Shown here one piece after another: positions 7,520 through 16,400 of a DNA stretch of 64,000 bases; within the stretch, counting starts at the first letter, position 1; every line of letters starts with the position of its first letter. The translations under genes and the position numbers were made by a program. The notes beneath the pieces were generated by a model that saw nothing but the letters and a program-made list of their open reading frames with translations, had not been told where the DNA came from and did no database searches. Source of the DNA: Deltaproteobacteria bacterium (lineage in GTDB: Bacteria; Myxococcota_A; UBA796; GCA-2862545); assembly GCA_007693595.1 (NCBI GenBank), contig REDI01000038.1, positions 27,188-91,187 of the forward strand, written 5' to 3'.

Positions 7520-8340
7520 ACCCTCGCCTGCTCTGGGTGCCCCTCCTACTTCTCGGATGCGAGGAGATCTCTGACTTCATCCCCGAGGTCCAGTTCTCGC
7601 GCCTCGAAGTGGAAGAGATCGACTTCGAGCACATCGACGCCGGCTTCGTCTTTCAGGTCGACAACCCCAACCCCATCCGGGTGCGCCTCGATCGCTTCAA
7701 CTACGACCTTGAGCTTCAACAGATCAGCCTGCTCAGCGGCAGCGAGCCCGAGGGCCTGGCCCTTCCGGCGGGAGACAGCGCCGAGGTTCGACTCCCCGCC
7801 TCGCTGATCTGGCAGGATGTCTGGAGCACGATCCAGGCGATCCGAGGCGAGGACATCGTGGACTTCGGGCTAGCCGGCAGCTTCGGCTTCGACACCAACA
7901 TCGGCCCCATCAACATTCCTTACCAGGCTGACGGCAGCTTCCCGGCGCTGCGCACTCCGGGCATCGCGCTCGGTCAAGTGCGGGTCGGAGGGCTCGATCT
8001 CATCCGAGGGACCGGGACCATCGCGCTCGACCTGCACGTCGACAACGATCATCGCTCAAACCTTCGCTTCGAGAGCTTGAACTACGATCTCGCGCTCACG
8101 GGGAGGCCCGTCGCCTCGGGCGTCCTCTCGGAGCTTGGACAGGTCGAAGGTGCGACCACCTCCACCCTGACCGTCCCGATGACCATCGACCTGGTTCAGG
8201 CAGGCGGCACCATCGTGGACCTCCTGACCACAGGCAGACAGGCGGACGCCCGTTTCGATGCCACGGTCGACGTCGACACCCCCTTCGGCGTGGTGCCCTT
8301 GTCCATCGACGAGCGCGGCCGCGTCGACCTTGTGCGCTGA
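7516..8340 (+). CDS. LEA14/WHy-domain lipoprotein
   Basis: A 274-residue lipoprotein with signal MNPRLLWVPLLLLGC. Two similar beta-sandwich halves follow: FVFQVDNPNPIRVRLDRFNY near residue 45 and LDLHVDNDHRSNLRFESLNY near residue 180. Each has the Asn/Asp-Pro-rich signature and Leu-Tyr pair of the WHy (water stress and hypersensitive response) domain of LEA14-like proteins. Such lipoproteins sit in the envelope and their exact function is not known. The ATG overlaps the preceding stop (ATGA). The gene ends two bases before the convergent TldE gene, leaving no space for a terminator. Confidence 0.8.
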   Translation: MNPRLLWVPLLLLGCEEISDFIPEVQFSRLEVEEIDFEHIDAGFVFQVDNPNPIRVRLDRFNYDLELQQISLLSGSEPEGLALPAGDSAEVRLPASLIWQDVWSTIQAIRGEDIVDFGLAGSFGFDTNIGPINIPYQADGSFPALRTPGIALGQVRVGGLDLIRGTGTIALDLHVDNDHRSNLRFESLNYDLALTGRPVASGVLSELGQVEGATTSTLTVPMTIDLVQAGGTIVDLLTTGRQADARFDATVDVDTPFGVVPLSIDERGRVDLVR

Positions 8341-8342
8341 AC

Positions 8343-9677
8343 TCAGGCGCGGTCCTGTTCCTCGACCGAGAAGCCGTCCACCAACAGAGCCGCCGCGTCG
8401 ATACCTCCGAAGCGGTCGGTGTCGGAGGCCAGATCGAGCACGCTCGAAAACACGGTCGCGAGACTACCGGAGATCCGCATGAAGGGCATCACCCCCGCGA
8501 TCTGGTTCCTGGGCAGAACCACCCGGCCCGAGGCGCGACAGTCGAGCTCACCCGTGGGAAGATCGAGACCCTCTTGTAGCCCTCGCAGGTGATCGAGGAT
8601 GAGGACGGGCACGTCCTGCTCAGCCAAGAGCGCGTTGACCGAGCGGAGGCCCCCTCGGATCACAAGGTTACTGGGATGCAAGAAGCCATCCGTCTCGTGA
8701 CCCGTGGGGCGCACCCCCCGGACCCTCGCTTCGTCGACCCCCTGGAACCAGCCCTCGACGACGCCATCACGGATGAGGGTGAGGGGCACGGGAGAGACCC
8801 CGCGATCGTCGAAAGATCGGCTCCGAAGGCCTCCCGAGAGCAGGCCGTCATCGACCAGATGAAGGAGGGTCGAGAACTTGAACGCACCGCCAGGGCGTGC
8901 CTTGGCCAGGAAGCTGCTGCCCTCCTCGAGAGCAGCCCAACGAAAGTGTGGACCGAGCAAGCGAAGGAGCTGTGCGGTCGCCCAGGGAGAGAGGACAGCA
9001 CGGATGGGTCCCTCGAGAGTGGCCCGATCTCCGCGGAGCTCCACGAGGCGTCGCCCGAGGGCGGCCGTGAAGGGCACGGAGGCGACGGTGGCAAAGGATC
9101 GGTCATGCAGGACTTCGCGCAAGCCGAGCCCCGTGCGGGGGTCGTGAACCGCGCCCTGAAGGCGGTACCATGTCGAGGGTTCCTGCATTGAGACGCCACG
9201 AGAGTTAGCGAAGGTCCTTATCTGACGGGCATCTTCGTAGGAGATGTCGCTGACTTCGAGGTCGGGATCGACCTCGAGGCCGGCCTTCTCAGCGCTAACC
9301 AGCGCTTCGAGGCGGTCTTCTCGGGCGAGGTTGGGGTAGCGCCGATCGGCGATATCCGGGGCGATCCCTTCGGCAGCCGTGCGCCCGACCGGGCCAGCGT
9401 CTGCCCATCGAGCCGCGCCCTCGGCGAGGCGCCCTGCGTCGTCGAGCAGGCGCTCGAAGGCATCGACGGAGCCCGTAGCGCGCCCCTCTCGCCCCCCTTC
9501 GAGCCAGACGCGGACCGAGACGTACTCCTTACGGTAGTTCCGAGCACCGCCGACCTTCCCACGGGCGACGGAAGCTCGGAAGCCCTCGATGTCGGTGTGA
9601 AGCACCTCGGCCCCCTCGAAGCCCCGGGCTTTCGCCGCCTCGAGCCACCGCTGAACGAGCTGCTCCCGGTCGTCCAT
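8343..9677 (-). CDS. TldD/PmbA family protein, TldE-type subunit
   Basis: A 444-residue protein of the TldD/TldE family, whose E. coli heterodimer is a cytoplasmic zinc protease that matures microcin and CcdA peptides. Seen are the C-terminal family blocks RPTGHETDGFLHPSNLVI and GLQEGLDLPTGELDCRASG, and the end MPFMRISGSLATVFSSVLDL. I find no HExxxH, which fits the TldE (PmbA) partner rather than catalytic TldD. The ATG at 9677 follows GGAGG by five bases; in-frame codons upstream lack a site. No tldD gene is in this window. It is transcribed divergently from the phosphatase gene. Confidence 0.82.
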   Translation of the reverse strand: MDDREQLVQRWLEAAKARGFEGAEVLHTDIEGFRASVARGKVGGARNYRKEYVSVRVWLEGGREGRATGSVDAFERLLDDAGRLAEGAARWADAGPVGRTAAEGIAPDIADRRYPNLAREDRLEALVSAEKAGLEVDPDLEVSDISYEDARQIRTFANSRGVSMQEPSTWYRLQGAVHDPRTGLGLREVLHDRSFATVASVPFTAALGRRLVELRGDRATLEGPIRAVLSPWATAQLLRLLGPHFRWAALEEGSSFLAKARPGGAFKFSTLLHLVDDGLLSGGLRSRSFDDRGVSPVPLTLIRDGVVEGWFQGVDEARVRGVRPTGHETDGFLHPSNLVIRGGLRSVNALLAEQDVPVLILDHLRGLQEGLDLPTGELDCRASGRVVLPRNQIAGVMPFMRISGSLATVFSSVLDLASDTDRFGGIDAAALLVDGFSVEEQDRA

Positions 9678-9815
9678 CTCCACCTCCACGCCAGCGCTTA
9701 TCGCGCCACGCCCCGGTGCGCTGGATCGGATCGTCTCGCCCGGCCTCACCGGGGCGAGTCCGAATCATGCGGGGAGAAAAGAAACGGATTAGGAGGCCGT
9801 CGAACTGGAGGTCTC

Positions 9816-10772
9816 TTGAATCGCGCACTCCTTGTCCTCGGCAGCCTGTGGCTAGCGACCGGATGTACCTCGGCAGGAGATCGGTCCCCCGCCCCCCCCG
9901 AGCCCTCCAGCGACGCAGCCACCAAGCGCTCCGCTCCTCCCGTCGACGAGCGACCGATCATCGCCATCGGCGATCTGCACGGCGATCTGCGTCAGACCCG
10001 CCGAGTGCTTCGCATGGCAGGGCTCACCGACCGGCGAGGCGACTGGGCCGCTGGCAACACCATCTTCGTTCAGACCGGCGATGTGGCCGACCGAGGCCCC
10101 GACACCCAAGCCATCTACGCGCTGCTCAGGGCGCTCGGTCCCCAAGCCGAGGCGGCGGGGGGCGAGGTCGTGACGCTCCTGGGCAACCACGAGGTCATGA
10201 ACATGATCGGAGACCTCCGGTACGTCCACCCCGGTGACACCGAGGCCTTCGGGGGAGCCGAGGCGCGCGCCCAGGCCTTCTCCCTCGACGGGGATCTGGG
10301 CTCCTGGCTCGTCGAGCTACCGATCGTCGTCCAGATCCAAGGCATCGTCTTCGCGCACGGCGGCGTGAGCGAGCGCTGGGCCAAAGAAGGCATCGACGAG
10401 CTGAACCGCCAAGCGAAAGAGAGCTTGCGCGCACCGGGCCACCAGCAGGGGCGCGCCCCGGTGCTCAGCTCGACCGGCCCCCTGTGGTTCCGAGGCTTCG
10501 CCAGGGATCCTGAGTCCGAAGCATGCCCCCATCTGGAGCGCAGTCTCAAGGCCTTGGGGGCGCACCGCATGGTTGTGGGGCACACCGCTCAGCGCACCGG
10601 CGAGATCCTTTCTCGATGTGATGGGCGTCTCCAGGTGATAGATATAGGGATAGGATCAGCCTACGGTGGGAACCTCGGTGCTTGGTCGTGGTCTGAAGGG
10701 AGAGCGGTCGCGCTCTACCCGAGCGGGCCCGTCGAGCTCCCCTCCCCCTCCGCCGGTCCAGCGCCCGAGTAA
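9816..10772 (+). CDS. Calcineurin-like metallophosphatase lipoprotein
   Basis: A 318-residue phosphoesterase of the PPP Ser/Thr phosphatase type, close in pattern to Shewanella-like phosphatases. The metal-binding motifs occur in order: GDLHGD, GDVADRGPD, GNHE, a late HGG (IVFAHGGVSE) and VVGHT. A lipoprotein signal ends at LATGC. The enzyme should therefore be anchored outside the cytoplasm, which is unusual for a protein phosphatase. The start is a TTG, preceded five bases upstream by TGGAGG, and is chosen because it begins the signal peptide. The metzincin-like protease gene starts six bases after its stop, so the two are likely coexpressed. Confidence 0.85.
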   Translation: MNRALLVLGSLWLATGCTSAGDRSPAPPEPSSDAATKRSAPPVDERPIIAIGDLHGDLRQTRRVLRMAGLTDRRGDWAAGNTIFVQTGDVADRGPDTQAIYALLRALGPQAEAAGGEVVTLLGNHEVMNMIGDLRYVHPGDTEAFGGAEARAQAFSLDGDLGSWLVELPIVVQIQGIVFAHGGVSERWAKEGIDELNRQAKESLRAPGHQQGRAPVLSSTGPLWFRGFARDPESEACPHLERSLKALGAHRMVVGHTAQRTGEILSRCDGRLQVIDIGIGSAYGGNLGAWSWSEGRAVALYPSGPVELPSPSAGPAPE

Positions 10773-10777
10773 GACCC

Positions 10778-12292
10778 TTGCATCAGAGCTACCGCATCGC
10801 TATCGCCCTGTTCGGACTGTCCGTGGGACTGCCCGCCAAGGCAGGTACGATCGCGGTCGTGGCCGAGGCTCAGGACGGTCCCCTCCCAGCCCCCGTATTC
10901 AGCTCCGTGATCTGGCACGCTCTCTATGACAAAGATGGGCATGACGCGGTCTTTCTACCTCGACTGGACGCCAGCGCCGTCCAGGCCATGCAGGGCACCG
11001 CCATGACGACGCTGCTCCACGCCGAGCTGGTCTGGAGACCCGAGAGTCTCCGCATCGGGGCCGAAGACCACGAAGCCCACCTGATCGGTGGGTACTATCC
11101 CCACATCAAGACGACGGAATACGCGCTTCGCGGCGATCGGCTCGTGGCGACGCGTACCTGGAGCACGACGGGCCCCCTCAGCGTCTACAAGGTCACCTCT
11201 CCCTCGGACGATCACTTCATCGGCTTGCCCGAGGTCAGCCTTCAAGAGACGGTCGTCCATGCCCTTCAGGCCGTTCAGGCCCCGGTCTGGACCGAAGAGC
11301 CCGACGTGATCACCGTCCCTGTGATCCTTGCGGCCGACGAAGAGTATCGCTCGTTCTACGGGAGCTCCCGATGGCAAGGCACCGCCGGGCGGGCGGTGGA
11401 CCGAGCCAACGCCCTGCTCCGCGCTGCCGGGCTCCGGCTCGAGGTCATCGAGCACCAGCGCTGGACCTCCCCGGATGAGCTCACCGATCTCTCCGATCTC
11501 TTGCGCGACCTTCACGCCCAGCCCAGGTCCCACGGCAACGCGTTGCGGGTCGGATTCACGGGGCAGACCCGACTCGAGGCCACTTGGGAGTCCCACATGG
11601 AAGACGTGGGTAGGGCCTACACGCCAGGTCGTGACCTCCTGGTCGCCGACCAGGCGAGCCCGCCTGGCCACGATCCCGCCTGGGACGTCGCCGAGGAAGG
11701 CGTCGCGGTCGCCCACGAGGTCCTGCACGCCCTCGGGCTGCCTCACGTCGCCGAAGACGACGCCCTCATGAGCGCCACCAAGCGAGGCACCGTCCACCGC
11801 ATCTCCAAGCCCTCCGCGGACCTCGCAAAAACCGCCGCCAGTGCACGGTTCAACCACTGGGACACGCTCGCCGCGCTAGCCTCTCTCTCGGCGGCTGCTG
11901 AGCAACACCTCGACGATCTCGATCTCCAGCTTGACTATATCTCCGAGAATCTGGCCTTTGGACCAGGCGTACCTCGTCCCGGAGCCTTGCAGCCGCGGCA
12001 GCTCTCGGCGCTGACCAACGTGGCGATCGGTCGCTACTACCTGCGCCAGACCTCGAAGGACCCCGACGAAGCCCAGGAGCTTCGCCAGCGTGCGCACCAG
12101 CACACCGAGTCCGCGATGGCTCAGGAGCCCTCCTGGAAGGCCCTTCAGACGGTGCAACGACAGATGCTCGCCGTGCAGCCTTCCTCTCTGGTATCTTCTT
12201 CGGGCAGCTCGCCCGAGCCGCCACCGAGGCCAAGCGACATCGGCGAGCCCGGTGTCTGCCTCGACGAGGATCCCCATCCGATCTGCGAGTAG
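10778..12292 (+). CDS. Secreted metzincin-like zinc metalloprotease
   Basis: A 504-residue protein with a signal peptide (RIAIALFGLSVGLPAKA). A complete HExxHxxGxxH zinc site is seen at residues 313-323 (HEVLHALGLPH), followed by Met331 (DDALMSA) as a plausible Met-turn. The His ligands and Gly are those of metzincins. Residues 60-175 form an uncharacterised domain. Residues 375-480 are helical and TPR-like, with a Ser/Pro-rich tail ending in two Cys. I cannot place it in a named peptidase family. The TTG start is six bases after the phosphatase stop and has only a weak ribosome binding site, suggesting translational coupling. The protease activity is inferred from the zinc motif alone. Confidence 0.78.
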   Translation: MHQSYRIAIALFGLSVGLPAKAGTIAVVAEAQDGPLPAPVFSSVIWHALYDKDGHDAVFLPRLDASAVQAMQGTAMTTLLHAELVWRPESLRIGAEDHEAHLIGGYYPHIKTTEYALRGDRLVATRTWSTTGPLSVYKVTSPSDDHFIGLPEVSLQETVVHALQAVQAPVWTEEPDVITVPVILAADEEYRSFYGSSRWQGTAGRAVDRANALLRAAGLRLEVIEHQRWTSPDELTDLSDLLRDLHAQPRSHGNALRVGFTGQTRLEATWESHMEDVGRAYTPGRDLLVADQASPPGHDPAWDVAEEGVAVAHEVLHALGLPHVAEDDALMSATKRGTVHRISKPSADLAKTAASARFNHWDTLAALASLSAAAEQHLDDLDLQLDYISENLAFGPGVPRPGALQPRQLSALTNVAIGRYYLRQTSKDPDEAQELRQRAHQHTESAMAQEPSWKALQTVQRQMLAVQPSSLVSSSGSSPEPPPRPSDIGEPGVCLDEDPHPICE

Positions 12293-12392
12293 AGCCCTGA
12301 GACGCCTGAGCCACACCAAGACCGAGCGACGCCACCACCTCCGTCGAGATCCCAGGGCCCCAGGTCGGGTCGGGACCTGCCGAGGCCTCCTG

Positions 12393-12914
12393 ATGGCGGC
12401 CTCGATCCTCGCCGTCCTCTCGGGGTGCGACGAGCTGCTCAACCCTCCCGAGCCCGAACCCGAGGTCACCACGGCACCCAAAAAGCAGGGGGTCAAGGCC
12501 AATGAAGGTGTGCTCTCCATGCCCGACGCGACCCTCGCCGAGATCTGCGCCGACGACGGGCTCCTCCTGGCACGGCACGAGGTGTCGATCCTCAAACACC
12601 GCTTCACCGAAGTCTGCTGTGGCCCCGACGGTCTGGACCCGAGCTCGGAGCGCTGCGCCGCGCCCTGGCCCGGCCCCGACGACATGCCCTGCGAGCGCTG
12701 GAGCGAGCTTCATGCCCACCTCCTGGCTCGGTACGGGCACCGCTTCCAGAACGAGAAGCTCCAGAGCTACTTCGACGAGCAGCCCTGGTATCAGCCGAAT
12801 AAGAACTTTCGTACCGGAATGATGTCGATCACAGCCAAGCGGAACGTCTCGGCCCTTGAGCTCTTCCTTCGAGAGAGGAAGGACTGTGTCGCGACCGGAG
12901 ACGCCGAGCCCTGA
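12393..12914 (+). CDS. YARHG-domain lipoprotein
   Basis: A 173-residue lipoprotein with signal MAASILAVLSGC. A Pro/Glu linker follows, and then a Cys-containing region (LKHRFTEVCCGPDG). Residues 115-160 match the YARHG domain: ARYGHRFQNEKLQSYFDEQP, WYQPNKNF and MMSITAKRNVSALELFL. YARHG domains are extracellular and of unknown function, often next to peptidases. The gene starts 100 bases after the protease stop on the same strand. The ATG at 12393 is the only start that gives a proper signal, with GAGG seven bases upstream. It converges on the next gene with 26 bases between the stops. Confidence 0.8.
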   Translation: MAASILAVLSGCDELLNPPEPEPEVTTAPKKQGVKANEGVLSMPDATLAEICADDGLLLARHEVSILKHRFTEVCCGPDGLDPSSERCAAPWPGPDDMPCERWSELHAHLLARYGHRFQNEKLQSYFDEQPWYQPNKNFRTGMMSITAKRNVSALELFLRERKDCVATGDAEP

Positions 12915-12940
12915 GCCACCGCGCGCGACCACCCCCTCGT

Positions 12941-13366
12941 TCAGGGCAGCGTCAAGGGACGATCGCGACGGTCGACTTCGGCTTCGCCATGCTGGACCGC
13001 GTTGAAGAGTGAGGGATTGATCCGTGCCTCGGCCTGCCGCTCCTCGAGCGTCGCCACCACCACGTAGTCGAGCGCCACCCCCCAGCAGCCTTCGACGCTC
13101 GTGATGTCGAGATCGGCGAGCGAGGCCTCGCCCAAGGCATCGCTCAGGCCGGAACCTAGTGTCTCGCGCAGGTAGTTGCGCTCTTCAAGGGTGACCGTCG
13201 CGCCCTCGGCCGGCTCCCCCGACGCATCCACCACGCGAACGTGAAGGGTAAGCACATGCTCCGTGACTGGACCACACGCCCCCTGTGCGCTGAAGATTGG
13301 CTCCTCCTCGGTCCCACAGGAGACCAAGGGCACCATCAAGACGAGGCTCATCACCGACCGTGACAT
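12941..13366 (-). CDS. Small lipoprotein with carboxypeptidase-regulatory-like domain
   Basis: A 141-residue lipoprotein with signal MSRSVMSLVLMVPLVSC. The body contains a beta-sandwich segment of the transthyretin/carboxypeptidase-regulatory type (LHVRVVDASGEPAEGATVTL), common in surface lipoproteins of this type of bacterium. Two further Cys (ACGP, EGCWG) may form a disulphide. No enzyme motif is seen. The ATG at 13366 follows AGGAG by six bases. It is divergent from the glutamate dehydrogenase gene; the gap between them carries a perfect inverted repeat. Confidence 0.7.
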   Translation of the reverse strand: MSRSVMSLVLMVPLVSCGTEEEPIFSAQGACGPVTEHVLTLHVRVVDASGEPAEGATVTLEERNYLRETLGSGLSDALGEASLADLDITSVEGCWGVALDYVVVATLEERQAEARINPSLFNAVQHGEAEVDRRDRPLTLP

Positions 13367-13396
13367 CGCAGACTCCTGAACCTGCGCGCCTCGGGA

Positions 13397-13429
13397 CCCG
13401 CAGCTTGGTACGCTTAGCCAAGCTGCGGG
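13397..13429. promoter_or_regulatory. Perfect 12-bp inverted repeat between divergent genes
   Basis: CCCGCAGCTTGG (13397-13408) and its exact reverse complement (13418-13429) flank a nine-base spacer, TACGCTTAG. The repeat is 30 bases from the lipoprotein start and 40 bases from the glutamate dehydrogenase start. No T-run follows on either strand, so it does not look like a terminator. It could be a dimeric-regulator operator or a leader hairpin of the dehydrogenase mRNA. Confidence 0.6.
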
Positions 13430-13468
13430 CCACGTGCTCGTCCCCCCTTTCAGACGTCAGGAGCTCTC

Positions 13469-16400
13469 ATGACCCCAGCCGCTTCCTCGAGTCAGGCCCT
13501 CCGCGATCGGATCCGCGCCGCACTGAATCGTTGGAAGGGCTCGGTCCCCGAGGACCAGAGGCCCCTGTTCGACGCCTTCATCGATCAAGCGGTCGCCAAA
13601 ATCCGTGGGCCATACCTCGCGCAGCACCATCCGACCCAGGTCTTGCGTCACCTCGAGGCAGCCTTTCGCTTTTCGCTCCATCGCCAACCCGGAGAGATCA
13701 AGGTCGACGTCCGCGCCGGGGAGTCCAAGGGAGTCTTCGCCCTGTCGACCATGCCGGACCAGCCCTTCATCGTCGACTCCATCCGGCTCTACTTCCGCCG
13801 CCATGAAGCGGATTACTGGGGAGGGTTCAACCTGGTCCTCCCGGTCGTGCGAGACGAGACCGGCCGGATGATCGCGATCGACGATGCCCAGGGCGAGGCC
13901 GAGTCGATCGTGTTGCTCGAAGCCGACACCGGCGACATGCCCCTCGACTTGGCCGAATCCATCGATCAGCTCACCGAGAACCTCATCCTCGCGCGCGCCA
14001 TGGTGCGCGACTTCCGCAGCATGACCCGCATGGTAGAGCGCGCGGTCGAGAAGTTCGAGGTCGCCGCCGACCGCGACCCGGAGCGTGCCGCACCTTGGCG
14101 GGAGTCCGCCGCCTTCCTCCAGTGGCTCCTCCACGAGAACTTCGTCTTCATGGGCATCGAGAGTCTCGCGGGCGGAGAGCCCGAGACAAAGCTCGGCATT
14201 CAAGATGAAGACAGCCGGTATTACAGCGACTCTAGCGGGGACTGGCCCGAGCCTCACAGCACCGCCACGGTCAACGTGCGCAAGGGCCTCAGCGAGTCTC
14301 CCGTGCACCGCGCAGGGCGCATCGACGAGATCTTGGTTCAGCTACCCGGCCAGTGGGATGACCAGGTGTTGCTCATTCGCGGCATGTTCACCTATCGCGC
14401 GGTCACTCAGCCCAGCCGCAATGTTCCGATCCTTCGAAAGATCTTGGCTGACATCCTCGCCGAGAGCGACGCCAAGCCGGGCTCTTATCGCTATAAAGGG
14501 ATCGCCAACGTCTTCGACTCGCTGCCGACCGAGTTTCTCTTCACCGCGACCGAGACCGCGATCGAGCGTATGGTCGACCTTGTCTTTGAGGCCGAGCAGC
14601 AGCAAGAGGCCGGCGCCACGTTCCTCCAACTCAGCGCGCACTCGGCCTTCTGCCTCGTCGCGATGCCGAAGAGCCAGTTCAGCGACGCCCTCCGACGATC
14701 TCTCCAGCGCGAGATCGTCGGCACGGTCGAAGCCACCTACTCCGACCACGGCGTCTTCGTCGGCCGATACGAGACCGTGCTCGTCCACTTCTACCTGACC
14801 GGCGTCTCGAACCTGAGCGAGTCCTTGCTCCAGGATCTCTCAGATCGTGTTCGAAACCTGGCTACCCCCTGGATCTCAAGACTCTGGCAGAGCTTGGCGG
14901 AGCGCTTCGACGACGCCACCGCAGATCGCCTCACCGAGCGCTACGGCAACGCCTTCCCCGGCGAGTGGACGCGCGTCACCACGGCCCAGCGCACCATCCA
15001 CGACATCCTCATCCTCGAGAGTCTCGCGGATCGAAGGTGGCCCTCCGCAGATCTCTGGGCGGAGGGCGAGCAGGTGATGCTCCGCCTTTACGAGCCGGTG
15101 GACATCTACCTCACCGACATCCTGCCCGTCCTCAACAACTTCGGGCTCATCGTCAAGGACTCCTACCCGAGCAAGCTCGATCTCCCCGATCAGGCGCTGC
15201 GCCTCGACACCTTCCGCCTCGCGGAGCTACCCGGAGTCGACGCCAAGACGCTACTCCGTCGGAAGCGCCTGCTTATCGAGGCTCTCGAGGCCGTCTTCGC
15301 CGAGCTCGTCGAGACGGATCAGCTCGACGCGCTCGTGACCCGCGCGGGACTGTCTTGGCGCCAAGTGGACATGCTCCGGGGATACGTTCGCTATCTCAGG
15401 CAGCTCCAGGTCAAGGTCGCGCCCACCCGCGTTCGAGAGATCCTCCTCGGGAGGCCGGCGCTGGTCCGGCAGCTCGTCGACCTCTTCCAGGTCCGGTTCG
15501 ACCCAGACTTCCAAGGATCCCGCGCCGAGGCGGTCATCGAGTGCTGGGAGGGGATCGACCACGACCTGCGGCGGATCCACGCTCACGACGAGGACCTGAT
15601 CTTCAGCAGCCTGGCCGGCCTCATTAAGGACACCCTACGAACAAACTTCTATCGCCAAGATCGCGTCTCTCACTACATCTCCTACAAGTTCGACGTGCAG
15701 ACCAGCCGCAGCCATCCGAGCGCCTCCCATCGCTACGAGATCTACGTGCACAACAAGGATGTCGAGGGCGTGCACATCCGCTTCGGACCCGTCGCCCGGG
15801 GCGGCCTGCGCTGGTCGGACCGCGATGACTTCCGGACCGAGGTCCTGGGATTGGCGAGCACCCAACAGAAAAAGAACGTCGTGATCGTCCCCGAAGGCAG
15901 CAAAGGCGGATTCTACCTCCGCAACCCAAGCGTGGATCGCAGTCTTCGTCGCGAGGAGGCCGACCACCACTACCAGACCTTCATCCGTGGCTTGCTCGAC
16001 CTGACCGACAACGCCCGACAGGGCACGCCGACCCGCCCCCCGCGGGTCGTGTGCCACGATGATCCCGACCCCTACCTGGTTGTCGCCGCAGACAAGGGAA
16101 CGGCACACCTCTCCGACACCGCGAACAGCCTCAGCTTGTCCTACGACTTCTGGCTCGGCGATGCCTTCGCTTCGGGGGGATCGAACGGCTACGACCACAA
16201 GAAGGTTGGGATCACGGCCCGCGGAGCCTGGGTGCTGGTGCGCCGGCACTTCGCCGAGATGGGCAAGGACCCTTACAAGGAACCCTTTACCGTCGTCGGG
16301 ATCGGCGATCTCGGAGGCGATGTCTTCGGCAACGGTCTGGTCGAGACCCCCCAAGCCAAGCTGGTCGCCGCCTTCAACCATCTACACATCTTCCTCGATC

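Noticed and set aside
11850..12932. A 360-codon minus-strand frame opposite the protease and YARHG genes
   Set aside because: No ribosome binding site or family. The plus-strand genes carry a zinc motif and a YARHG domain and so are the real ones.
12907..12949. GCCCTGA and TCAGGGC pairing across the two convergent stops as a terminator
   Set aside because: The arms are mostly the two stop codons, the loop is about 29 bases and there is no T-run.
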